From Hyaloperonospora brassicae (Eukaryota > Oomycota > Peronosporomycetes > Peronosporales > Peronosporaceae): a DNA stretch of 64,000 nt. The DNA lies in the NCBI GenBank assembly GCA_947650285.1, contig CANTFL010000748.1:124001-188000 (forward strand), in the 5' to 3' direction. Shown here in pieces: positions 1-8,179 of the stretch (positions are counted from its first letter, which is position 1; each line of letters starts with the position of its first letter). Position numbers and translations under genes: made by a program. The notes under the pieces were generated by a model. The model had not been told where the DNA came from and ran no database searches. It saw only the letters and a list, made by a program, of their open reading frames with translations.

Positions 1-1
1 T

Positions 2-1303
2 GACGATGATCAGGGTGGTGAGTTCTATTCTTCACCACCGCCGGCTCGTGCGTCTTCGCACGAGCGTGATGACGATGGCGCGAGCCGTCGTCAATCTGGG
101 AGCCGTGGTACCGACAAGGGTACCACTGTGAAGCGTGATGAGTTGAAGCCGTGGCGTTTGCCCGAACAACTCATCAATAGCCTGTCTCACGAGACAGGCC
201 AACACCATCGAATACCCTTATTCGATGCGACTGAGCTTCACGGCTTGGATCCCAGCGCGAAGAACTTTCGCGCTGAAGAAGACTTTTATCTCGATGTCTT
301 CCTTAGACATCGATGGTACAATAGCAACCAAAAGCGTGACAAAACATCGCTTATGGCTGCGTGGAACGCGTTCGTCCAAAACGTAAAGAATTTTGGACGA
401 GAAGGGTGGCTCAAGAAACTTGAGGCAACACGCCTCAGGTTCGAACGGCGAACGCCAACCGGTGCTAGGTACCAATTGCATTGTTTATCGAGTGAGGCAG
501 GCATTCCTTGCCTCACATGGGGAGACCCTTGTGCGAGTTGTGTTGACAACTCGCAGCGTGCACATAGGGATGTGTACTCCCTAAATTCGCCCTGGGGAAG
601 GGCACATCTCTCGGACGAGATGCGTGACGCGATTGCAAACTTGCAATCCGTCTACAAGCGCCTAGGGCGCGTGTTTACCGATGGGCCACAGGACTCATCG
701 GATGGGTCTCGTCATACTGGTGGACGAGACCTTCAACATCCATTAATAGCTGAGAGCGGGGCTCCCAGCTGTTCCAAGAGGGTGGATACCCCCGCCACTG
801 GGCGAGGTAGCTCATCCTTGATCCTGAATCGTCACGGTGATTCAAGATACGCTCCACTAGAAAGCGTTGATCACCGTGAGCATCCACCAAAGGATGTGGT
901 GGAGGAGGAAAGACCTCCTCCAGAACCCCAGGCCCACCATCTCGACCCTTACGAGATGGATCGCGCAATCGATGAATTGCGCGATGACTTGAAGCACGAG
1001 CGCGACCGACGCTACGCTTTGACCGACATCGTGCGGAAGAACCGCAAGGGTCACGAGGCTGATCGGGCGAGGGATCGCGCCGATTATGCCACGGCGCAGC
1101 TTCAGGTCGAGCGGGATGTCCGCTCCCTTTTCGGCGAGCTGGCGACAGCTCGCGGAGAGATAACTCGGTTGAATACCGAGGTATCATATCTGCGCGACCA
1201 GACGGATCGTCTGGAGCGCGAACGCAAGAACTTGATGGATGTTCTTGAACGTGGGGGCTATCTTCATCGGAAGAAGAAGGCTCGTACTGACAGTACGACC
1301 TAA
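2..1303 (+). CDS. Antisense ORF in the Gypsy 3' region, coiled coil (5' partial)
   Basis: The frame is open from the left edge to TAA at 1301-1303, so the true start lies outside the window. The first in-frame start-like codon at 128 is GTG within a running frame. An acidic/Ser N-terminal part is followed by a globular-looking stretch with conserved-looking aromatic residues (FLRHRWYN, AAWNAFVQNVKNFGREGWL, about 280-420), a low-complexity linker (about 680-900), and an Arg/Glu/Leu-rich coiled coil of about 110 residues (about 960-1270) ending KKKARTD. It overlaps the sense chromodomain ORF by 629 bp. Antisense extra ORFs near the 3' LTR are known from plant Gypsy elements such as Grande and Retand; function is unknown. 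It could still be a non-coding open frame, but the organised coiled coil argues against that. Confidence 0.55.
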   Translation, partial: DDDQGGEFYSSPPPARASSHERDDDGASRRQSGSRGTDKGTTVKRDELKPWRLPEQLINSLSHETGQHHRIPLFDATELHGLDPSAKNFRAEEDFYLDVFLRHRWYNSNQKRDKTSLMAAWNAFVQNVKNFGREGWLKKLEATRLRFERRTPTGARYQLHCLSSEAGIPCLTWGDPCASCVDNSQRAHRDVYSLNSPWGRAHLSDEMRDAIANLQSVYKRLGRVFTDGPQDSSDGSRHTGGRDLQHPLIAESGAPSCSKRVDTPATGRGSSSLILNRHGDSRYAPLESVDHREHPPKDVVEEERPPPEPQAHHLDPYEMDRAIDELRDDLKHERDRRYALTDIVRKNRKGHEADRARDRADYATAQLQVERDVRSLFGELATARGEITRLNTEVSYLRDQTDRLERERKNLMDVLERGGYLHRKKKARTDSTT

Positions 1304-1907
1304 GCCTCCCCACGTAAAACGTAGGATGCGTGCGCATCCTACGTGGCAATTCGAGTGTGTATGCATTGCCCTTGCGATGCAATACTCGAAATGGCCCAAT
1401 GTATTTCGGCAGTAGTTTACTACTGCCGACACTAGTGACTGCATGTCCAGGTAGGTTTACCGTTGACAGTAGTACTAGGTCATTAACCTTAAATGAAAGA
1501 ACATTTGCTCTTCCATTCTTGTCTGCGTTCCGTTTCTGACGGTCCACCGCATTTGCGATGGAGTCCTGAACGAAACGGACTACCGCTTCTCGAGTCAGCA
1601 GGAAGTTCTCTGCTGACTCTTTGTTTTGTCTAGCAGTGCGCTTCGTGCGCACTGCTAAGAGATTGCTCTCTTCTTCAGCGAGGTTGTCTTCTTCCTCGCT
1701 GGCATAATCGTTGGCGATGCTGAATATACCAGCATCGTCATCATCATCCGAATCAATAATAGCGTCTTCGCTATTATTGAGATGATCTTCTTCATCGATG
1801 TCGACTTGATCGACATCGGCATCATACGTGACGACGTTTGCGTCGACACGTGATGAGCAAGAGCCAAAACGGTTTTTGCTCGAGCGAGTCCCTCCCCCCT
1901 TATCCAA
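675..1907 (-). CDS. Integrase C-terminal domain, linker and chromodomain
   Basis: Continuation of integrase in the -1 frame. A very acidic segment (runs of Asp and Glu, about 1860-1650) leads into an integrase C-terminal domain with VNDLVLLSTVNLPG, PKYIGPFRVL and HPTFYVGRLRSY (about 1530-1290). A 140-residue Pro/Arg/Ser-rich linker follows. A chromodomain then spans about 870-705: FLVERILNHR, YLAQWRGYPPSWNSWEP. Chromodomains of chromoviruses bind modified histones and steer integration. The linker lies exactly opposite the coiled-coil part of the antisense ORF. The frame change at 1890-1905 may be an indel or recoding. Confidence 0.85.
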   Translation of the reverse strand: MDKGGGTRSSKNRFGSCSSRVDANVVTYDADVDQVDIDEEDHLNNSEDAIIDSDDDDDAGIFSIANDYASEEEDNLAEEESNLLAVRTKRTARQNKESAENFLLTREAVVRFVQDSIANAVDRQKRNADKNGRANVLSFKVNDLVLLSTVNLPGHAVTSVGSSKLLPKYIGPFRVLHRKGNAYTLELPRRMRTHPTFYVGRLRSYCQYEPSSSDEDSPHVQEHPSSSCVRAPDDPSGRADMIPRYSTELSLRELSPARRKGSGHPARPEAAPWHNRRDPSPDQPRDPCGSSARCRSKRSVGRARASSHRAIHRLRDPSRKGRDGGPGVLEEVFPPPPHPLVDAHGDQRFLVERILNHRDDSGSRMSYLAQWRGYPPSWNSWEPRSQLLMDVEGLVHQYDETHPMSPVAHR

Positions 1908-4900
1908 GAGTCACACCCTAGAAGGGTGGGCACACGTGGATGGCGTAGGCCATTCACGTAAAACGGTGTGTGCTGTGTTGAAGCATGCACCGAATTATTG
2001 ATGGCGAATTCCACCATGGGTAGGAATTCGCTCCAACTCGGAAACGAGTGGACATATCCTCGAAGAATCTCTTCGAGGACACGGTTCGCACGTTCCGTCT
2101 GACCATCTGTTTCTGGATGGTCAGAAGTGGACATCTTCAATCGTGTTCCGAGAGTACGGAACACGGTTTGCCAAAATTCCGCCGTGAACCGAGGGTCACG
2201 GTCGGATACGAGTTCACGGGGTAACCCGTGGAGTCTAAAGACCGTGTCTAGAAAGACACGAGCACAACCTTGAGCCTTGATTGACTCAGGGACAGCAGCA
2301 AGATGGACCATCTTGCTGAATCGGTCCACAAACACAAGAATACCATTATTCTTGTGAGCGTCTTCGGGAAACCCGAAGACGAAGTCCATTGAAACGGACT
2401 GCCAGCACTCTGTCGGAACAGGCAGAGGCTGCAATGGCGCACGGGATGAAGGACTAGGCTTCACCCGTTGACATACTTCGCAAGCACGGATGTACTTGCG
2501 AACAAACTGATACTGGCGGGGCCAGTAAAAGTCGCGACTTACCGTGAGGTAAGTCTTTTCTCTACCACGATGGCCGCTTGTTGGGGCATCGTGACACTCA
2601 TACATGATGCGCAATCGCAAATCATGATGAGCGGGTACGACGACACGAGGCGTGTCGTCGGCAACAGCTGTATAGTACAGCAATCCGTTGCGTGTACTAT
2701 ACCGATCCGATGAGGATCGGTACAAAGCCGGTAAATCCCTCATGGATTTACTATATGGATTCACCAGATGATCCATCAATCGCAGAAGATCCTTATCTTC
2801 CGCGTATGCCTTTCGTACGTCGTCAAGTAAACTTGACGACGGGACACTGACTGACAGTGTCGCAACAGTGGGCTTGTCCTCACTGTTGGATTGCGCGTCC
2901 GGCTCGAAATCGGGCCGGCGCGAAAGAGCATCCGCGACGACATTGAGTCGTCCCGGTTTATACTCCACGGAGAAGTTATACTCCGCGAAGAAAGACAGCC
3001 ACCTCGCCATTCTTTGCGAGAGGTGTGGGCTGTTTACGGCCGTGCGTAATGACGCATGGTCCGTGTAGACAACAAACGGTCTATCTCCCAAGAGATAGAC
3101 GCGAAATTTAGCCAGTGCGTATTTCATGGCAAGGAGTTCCTTGTCATGCACTGGGTAATTACGCTCAGCTGCTTGCAGCTGACGCGATTGATAACAGATG
3201 ACGCGCTCCGCGCCATCTGCATCGAACTGCATTAACGCACAGCCGATTGCGAAATCGCTGGCGTCACAGACCACATGAAATGGTCTGTCCTGATCTGCAA
3301 TCGCCAAGATCGGCGATTGCATCAAGCTTTGCTTGATATCTTCAAAGGAACGCTGGCACTCAGCGTTCCATGACCACTTGACATTTTTCTTGAGCAAGCA
3401 AGAAAGATGAACAGTCATCTCGGCGTAGTTGCGCGAGTACTTGTGCAAGTACGCCGCAAGACCAAGGAACTTTCGAAGTCCCTTGACATCGACTGGCACT
3501 GGCCAGTCGGTGATCGCCTTGATCTTTTCGGGATCAGGGCGTACGCCGTGTTTCCCCACGATGCACCCAAGAAGTGGTATTTCGCTAGCCGCGAATATAC
3601 ACTTCTTGAGGTTGGCGTACAACTTATGCTTGCGCATAAGTTGAAGAACCTGACGAACGTGAGTTCTGTGAACTTCAACGTCCGTCTTCCCGTCCATAGC
3701 CCGGCTATGGACGAACACATCGTCGAAGTAACTCGGTGCGAAGTCTCGCACCGGTCTCAACAGATTTGTTACACATCTGTTGAATGTTGCAGGGGCATTA
3801 CTCAGCCCCTGTGGCATCACTAGCCACTCCCACAGCATCCCGCTGGGGGTACTCACTGCTGTGAACGGGACGTCCCGTTCACGCATCAGGATCTGATAGA
3901 ATCCATCCATCAGATCCATGGACGAAAAGATGGTACTCTTTGACATACCATCTATGATTACGTCCTTCCTCGGTATCGGCGTCTGAGCCGGTACCGTTGC
4001 AGCATTCAACTTGTTGAATGCGTGCACTATCCGCCACCCTCCTGTGGCCTTTCGCACACAGAAGGTCGGAGAGCTGTGAGGGGATGTTGATTCCCTCACA
4101 TGGCCCGCTGCTAAGCGATCGGCAAAGAACTTGTCGATCGCTATCACTTGTTCACGAGGCAGTGGCCACTGCTTCATGACACAGTATTTCGAGCCCGGTT
4201 TGAGCTCGATCTCGTGTCGAGTGCCTTTGTCCTTAGGCAACTCGCAAGGTACGGATTCAGGGAACACATCCCTGAATTCGATCAAATCCTTATACAAAGG
4301 ATTTGCCTGAAGTGACTCCCAGGATTGGGACGCGTATCGCTCAATCCGAGTCTTCTCATCGAGGACACTTTCGTCCATCGATGAGCTGCTGAGAACCCGT
4401 TCGTTCTCAGCAAATACTGTTGCCGACCGAATGTCGGTCACATACTCGTCCTCTGTGACGAGTACGCAGATCTGCTTGACTTTGCCACTACGCAGATCAC
4501 GCAAGAACCGTTTCGGTTCTAGCGTTGGCAACTGAGTTATCTCCGAAGTCAACTTCGGAGGCACAATCAGATCAAGCGTATAAGCGCCTACGCTTGATCC
4601 GTCATTAACCAAGACGTTCAACGTCTCGGTTTCTTCCTGGGATCTTGCTTCCACAGGTTGCTGAGGGCCTGATCCCTCAGCAAGCAACTCTTGAGGAACT
4701 CCTTCCTCAAGTACGTGGGGACTTATTCCCTCGACGTCTTCCGACTGTGGCTGTGCAACCACAGTCAGGAACCGATCCTCTACGGTCGACTCTCCAGTCG
4801 ACCTAGGATTTTCATGTTGCCCCTTGGGGGCAACAGATTTCTTTCTTCTAAGATGCTGCCCGCTAGGCATGCATCCATGTCCCGGTCCACTCGACTTATT

Positions 4901-5032
4901 CGAGTGGTGGACCTTCGGCGCAGCCTGTACTTCTGTACAGCCGCCGGGAGCTTGCTCCACAGTGTAGTGATCAACTACACTGTGACCTTGTGCAGTCGTG
5001 CTAACGACCGTACCGCAAGTGAGGCCATCGCA
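1655..5032 (-). CDS. pol: Pol: reverse transcriptase, RNase H, integrase core
   Basis: Replication and integration enzymes in one frame. RT: fingers and palm from about 4280, catalytic SYFDDVFVH near 3705. RNase H: VVCDASDFAIGCAL, KELLAMKYAL, VYTDHASLR and NVVADALSRRPD supply the D, E, D, D residues. Integrase: HHCC zinc region (GHRG ... ACEVCQ), then MDFVF, SDRDPRF and DGQTERANRVLEE give an intact D, D, E. The first ATG in frame is at 4960, but the frame is open to 5032, directly behind the protease TAG. Meaningful sequence ends near 1890; after a run of six G (minus strand) the integrase tail continues in the -1 frame, so residues read from about 1890 to 1655 here are probably out of frame. 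Confidence 0.95.
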   Translation of the reverse strand, partial: CDGLTCGTVVSTTAQGHSVVDHYTVEQAPGGCTEVQAAPKVHHSNKSSGPGHGCMPSGQHLRRKKSVAPKGQHENPRSTGESTVEDRFLTVVAQPQSEDVEGISPHVLEEGVPQELLAEGSGPQQPVEARSQEETETLNVLVNDGSSVGAYTLDLIVPPKLTSEITQLPTLEPKRFLRDLRSGKVKQICVLVTEDEYVTDIRSATVFAENERVLSSSSMDESVLDEKTRIERYASQSWESLQANPLYKDLIEFRDVFPESVPCELPKDKGTRHEIELKPGSKYCVMKQWPLPREQVIAIDKFFADRLAAGHVRESTSPHSSPTFCVRKATGGWRIVHAFNKLNAATVPAQTPIPRKDVIIDGMSKSTIFSSMDLMDGFYQILMRERDVPFTAVSTPSGMLWEWLVMPQGLSNAPATFNRCVTNLLRPVRDFAPSYFDDVFVHSRAMDGKTDVEVHRTHVRQVLQLMRKHKLYANLKKCIFAASEIPLLGCIVGKHGVRPDPEKIKAITDWPVPVDVKGLRKFLGLAAYLHKYSRNYAEMTVHLSCLLKKNVKWSWNAECQRSFEDIKQSLMQSPILAIADQDRPFHVVCDASDFAIGCALMQFDADGAERVICYQSRQLQAAERNYPVHDKELLAMKYALAKFRVYLLGDRPFVVYTDHASLRTAVNSPHLSQRMARWLSFFAEYNFSVEYKPGRLNVVADALSRRPDFEPDAQSNSEDKPTVATLSVSVPSSSLLDDVRKAYAEDKDLLRLMDHLVNPYSKSMRDLPALYRSSSDRYSTRNGLLYYTAVADDTPRVVVPAHHDLRLRIMYECHDAPTSGHRGREKTYLTVSRDFYWPRQYQFVRKYIRACEVCQRVKPSPSSRAPLQPLPVPTECWQSVSMDFVFGFPEDAHKNNGILVFVDRFSKMVHLAAVPESIKAQGCARVFLDTVFRLHGLPRELVSDRDPRFTAEFWQTVFRTLGTRLKMSTSDHPETDGQTERANRVLEEILRGYVHSFPSWSEFLPMVEFAINNSVHASTQHTPFYVNGLRHPRVPTLLGCDSWIRGEGLARAKTVLALAHHVSTQTSSRMMPMSIKSTSMKKIISIIAKTLLLIRMMMTMLVYSASPTIMPARKKTTSLKKRAIS

Positions 5033-5590
5033 CTAACTCGCAGAACATCCACACGCTTGTGGACGCTCCAAGATGTTCATCAGATGGCCATCTGATGAAC
5101 AAGCAGCAGGCATCTTCACGGATCGATGCTGCCAGCTCACCCTTGGCTCGTACTTTCTGAGCCAAGGTAATCCCAGGATGACATCAAATTTGTCATCCAG
5201 ATCTAGTACGATGAAATCATCATCGTACTGCTCGCCCTCTAACGTGTAGTGGATTCCTACTAAACGTTTCTCAACGGTTATCGATGCGCCTGTTGCAAGG
5301 CGCACCGTCATCCTTGTGAGGGGAATGTCGCGCTCAACGAACTTGAGCCTACGACCCTCTAGTGACTGGCGACGAACAAAGTTGTTCGACGCCCCACAGT
5401 CTACTAGGGCACGAAGCGACAAGTCATTTGTCGCTTCCAACTTCAAGGTGATGAGCGAAACGTCATCACCAGGTGCAGAGACACACAATGATTGTGTATC
5501 TGGAGCAACTTTCGTCAAGACGTTTGCAAATTCTCTTGAGGTTGCTGGATCAGTAGGGCGCTCCGCCCCTACTGACCCCGACCATTTTTT
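5033..5590 (-). CDS. Retroviral-type aspartic protease, -1 frame to gag
   Basis: Cleaves the Gag-Pol polyprotein. The active-site segment is ALVDCGASNNFVRR (Asp followed by Cys-Gly-Ala-Ser, the retropepsin DT/SG motif with Cys). Downstream is FDVILGLPWLRKY, the conserved hydrophobic-Gly flap-side motif of Gypsy proteases. There is no own ATG: the frame is open back to the slippery site at 5584-5590, so it is expected as a frameshift product. It ends at TAG 5033-5035; after that codon the same frame stays open into RT. A degenerate related copy at 8180-8790 aligns a Val codon with this TAG. Confidence 0.85.
   Translation of the reverse strand, partial: KKWSGSVGAERPTDPATSREFANVLTKVAPDTQSLCVSAPGDDVSLITLKLEATNDLSLRALVDCGASNNFVRRQSLEGRRLKFVERDIPLTRMTVRLATGASITVEKRLVGIHYTLEGEQYDDDFIVLDLDDKFDVILGLPWLRKYEPRVSWQHRSVKMPAACSSDGHLMNILERPQACGCSAS
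5555..5590 (-). promoter_or_regulatory. Probable -1 programmed frameshift site, gag to protease
   Basis: Minus-strand heptamer A AAA AAT (5590-5584) lies exactly in gag phase (tcA AAA AAT), the canonical X XXY YYZ form. An 8-nt spacer follows, then a stem TCAGTAGGG / CCCTACTGA (9 bp, 8-nt loop) that contains the gag TAG. The protease frame is the -1 frame and is open from the heptamer onward. Because hairpins are abundant in this element, the stem alone would be weak evidence; heptamer phase plus open -1 frame is the stronger part. Confidence 0.7.
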
Positions 5591-6723
5591 GATGGCCCGT
5601 CTCGCTGTTGCGGCTTCGCAACAGCGCTGGACCCACGCCCATTGCCCTTTCTGGCGAATGGTCGTCCATTTCGCTCAGTACTGTTTGGTACTGGGCGCGG
5701 AGCACTACACTCGTATGCGTAGTGCCCTAACTTCTGACAGCGATTGCGCCTCTGCAATCGCTTGTTGCTTGTAGAGCGAGGTCTCTCGCTCTCAACATAA
5801 CAGAGGTCCATTGGTTCTGGACCTCCGATCTCTTGTCGTCTCGGTGGACGGTAAGAGTTTGAGCTAGCATGAGCCTGTCTCATGCTAAAGTCTTCCTGTT
5901 CCGCGGCTGATATCGCTTCTTCAAGCGTATTCAGCTCAAGGCGGAACAGGTGGCTCCTGACGGGCCCTTCTGCGAGCCCTTGCATGAACACCGTAATTAA
6001 CGTGTGTTCATGAACTGGGTTTGCAGTTATACTACTCGCAAGGAGTCGTATATGTTGTGCGTAAGCGTGCACATCACGCTTACCCTGCTTGAGTTTCAGG
6101 AGCTCTGAACGGGCCCTGAACTCAGCACGTGGCGGCTCAAACGTTTGTCTGAGCCGGGACTTGAAGTCATCTAGCGACCTAAACACATTTGGGTCGCTAC
6201 TCTCGAGTCCCAGGGACCAAGTTTTGGCACGCCCTGCCAAGTGGGTCTGAGCAAATGTGAGTTTCATTTGCTCATCTTCGACGCGACGAGCCCTTAGGGC
6301 TCTGTCGAGTTCGACAAACCATAGTAACAGGGAGTCCTCCAGGACTCCACTGTACTTGGAGATGTCGACTTTCATCACTTCGGGACGACGCGCATGCGCC
6401 TTCCCGCCCACAGCAGCATGGAATTGCTGCTGTCTCAACAGCTCCGTCTGTTGAGCACCGAGTTCTCTCAACTGCTCGGCCTGTTGAGAGCCTTGCTGGT
6501 GAAGCAAGGCTACTTTCTCCCTCTCGAGAGCAAGTTCATTGTGAATGAACTTGGCGATAGCAGCATGTTGTTGGTCTCTGTCTAGAGACTCCAACATGGT
6601 GCTGACGACGAGTTCGCCTACGGTAGAACTCATTCGTTCTACCGCACCCCATTCGATGTCACTCAAATGGGTAAACCCTTCACGCGTGGCGTGAAAGATG
6701 TCTTCTTCATCCAACATGTTCAT
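5569..6723 (-). CDS. gag: Gag (capsid/nucleocapsid) of the Gypsy element
   Basis: A 384-residue Gag. It forms the particle and packages element RNA. The N-terminal third is Gln- and Leu-rich and probably coiled coil. The middle has the retrotransposon Gag fold signature (WFVELDRAL, then FKSRLRQTFEPP and FMQGL). Near the C-terminus is a CCHC zinc knuckle, RCQKLGHYAYEC, in which Arg stands where the first Cys should be; CQK, GHY and EC remain. The tail is basic. The ATG at 6723 is the first start after the LTR and primer site. It ends at TAG 5569-5571, just after a -1 slippery heptamer from which protease is reached. Confidence 0.9.
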   Translation of the reverse strand: MNMLDEEDIFHATREGFTHLSDIEWGAVERMSSTVGELVVSTMLESLDRDQQHAAIAKFIHNELALEREKVALLHQQGSQQAEQLRELGAQQTELLRQQQFHAAVGGKAHARRPEVMKVDISKYSGVLEDSLLLWFVELDRALRARRVEDEQMKLTFAQTHLAGRAKTWSLGLESSDPNVFRSLDDFKSRLRQTFEPPRAEFRARSELLKLKQGKRDVHAYAQHIRLLASSITANPVHEHTLITVFMQGLAEGPVRSHLFRLELNTLEEAISAAEQEDFSMRQAHASSNSYRPPRRQEIGGPEPMDLCYVESERPRSTSNKRLQRRNRCQKLGHYAYECSAPRPVPNSTERNGRPFARKGNGRGSSAVAKPQQRDGPSKNGRGQ

Positions 6724-6752
6724 GTTGGATGATGTGGTCCTTGGAAGGACTA

Positions 6753-6765
6753 CAAAGTGCTACCA
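6753..6765 (-). other. Primer-binding site
   Basis: Minus-strand TGGTAGCACTTTG begins two bases after the LTR end. A TGG start pairs with the universal CCA 3' end of a tRNA, as expected for minus-strand strong-stop priming. The primer tRNA was not identified. Confidence 0.6.
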
Positions 6766-6767
6766 GG

Positions 6768-7157
6768 TGTAACGGGGCACACCCTTGCGTAACTTAACGC
6801 AAGGGATTTGGGTGCCCCGACGGACGTACACGTGGCGAGCGAGGAAGCGTAGGTAGGGTAAAAGTAGAACTGTTATATTAATATAATTAAGTCTTTAAAC
6901 TACTGTCTCTTCGTTTGACTTAATTCAATTATACTAATATAACTGCATGTATGGTGACGTCTCGTCACCACTCATTGCGCGCGTCTTGCGGCGATTGGTG
7001 GGTTGATATCATCACGATATCAACCAATGAACAGACCCTTTGGTCGACCCTTCAATATCACCACTTTGGTGATATTGTTTAAAGAATATCCATCTTATAT
7101 TCTTTATTGTCACTTTCCTTAAAGTGACAATATCATGTAACGGGCTGCCCCGTTACA
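6768..7157 (-). repeat. 5' LTR of the Gypsy element (390 bp)
   Basis: On the minus strand the LTR starts TGTAACGGGG at 7157 and ends GTTACA at 6768, giving the usual TG...CA ends. It is followed after two bases by a TGG-initiated primer-binding site, and gag begins 45 bp inside. It contains strong inverted repeats, including 7136-7144/7149-7157 (loop of 4), a 10-bp stem around 7010-7034, an 11-bp stem around 7054-7078, and an imperfect AT-rich stem of over 20 bp across about 6870-6943. The second LTR is outside the window, so the length rests on termini and context only. Confidence 0.8.
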
Positions 7158-8179
7158 GTCTGCGTCGAGGCTAACCTAATGCACACTTGTTGACTGCATA
7201 TTCCTCGCAAGTCTTGTGTGTGACAGAACAATGGGGTTTCTATCTCATGATAATTTGCCGAAACCAATGAGTCAACATTAGCCTCTTCATTACCAGAATG
7301 ATCAATACCCGCTAAGTCTTACGAACCTATCTGCTTCGTACTTGTCGACTCAAGGTCGTGGGATCTAACAACGACATGCGAACATTTTTGGTGTGCTAAA
7401 GTGCGGAGCGATCGACTATCTAAGCCATTGGATCCATCATTCGAGACAAGCGCACCACATTTATGGAATACTCTACATGAGGTCATCATCAAGTCTTAAT
7501 CCTTCCGATAAATTCATGTTCAGCCTGGATGATGCAGGCCGTCGAAGCTCGAAAGGCTCAGGTCGCAAGGGTTCGTCAAGAATTGCCTTGGGGGTAAGGT
7601 GGTACGTGGTGGACACTACTCGCTCCCGTACTACTTATACTACTGTCGATTGAAGCGCCACTATACATCAGATAAAATGACCGCGATTCTACCTGTGGAC
7701 CTTACACCACACCCGCTGGTATGCATAAACGTGTGAGCTGCTAAAGAATACCCGTAAAAGCAACAGGAAGCATTCAAGCTGCGGCAAACTTTCGGAAGAA
7801 GCGTATGCGGATATACCTGAGAGGAAGCCACAATCGCAGTTAACTGTATAGATGCAAGCGAAATGTAATTATGAAGTAGTATAGCAACCTGCAGACTTCG
7901 TCGGTGAGTGTTGTCATTGTTACGTGTAAGATGTACTCACAAATGCTTTTGCATCTACTGTAGGGAATCAGCACACGACTAGCAGACAAGTGATTGGCAA
8001 AGGAATTGCAGATCAGCGGAATCTGGAGGACACATTTCATATTAGGACCTCTTCTGCATTTGCTCAAGTACACCCCAGTCGTCTACGATCGACACTGCGT
8101 GCATCTAGGATTACCGTGTCAATGTCCTCGGGCAACAATTACTAGCTTTCACACTGAACGCTGCCGTATAAGCAAGGCC
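7158..8179. other. Intergenic, no gene seen
   Basis: Starts right at the LTR edge. No ORF here has a recognisable motif. The dense inverted repeats of the element stop at 7157, confirming this as flanking DNA. Confidence 0.6.

Larger units (their letters stand above)
1..7157 (-). mobile_element. Ty3/Gypsy chromovirus, 3' end cut by the window edge
   Basis: Minus-strand LTR retrotransposon in the order LTR, primer-binding site, gag, protease, RT, RNase H, integrase, chromodomain. The order RT-RNase H-integrase and the chromodomain place it in Ty3/Gypsy (chromovirus type). The right boundary at 7157 is the LTR start TGTAACGGGG read on the minus strand. The 3' LTR lies off the left edge, so the target-site duplication cannot be checked. 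Coding is nearly intact: one TAG separates protease from RT, and one frame change lies in the integrase tail. The whole element, LTR included, is packed with short perfect inverted repeats that stop at the LTR edge. An antisense ORF runs through its 3' part. Confidence 0.95.

Noticed and set aside
1885..1907. Second programmed frameshift site in pol
   Set aside because: The G6 run is not a canonical slippery heptamer in the zero frame; an indel is simpler. Kept only as a low-interest observation.
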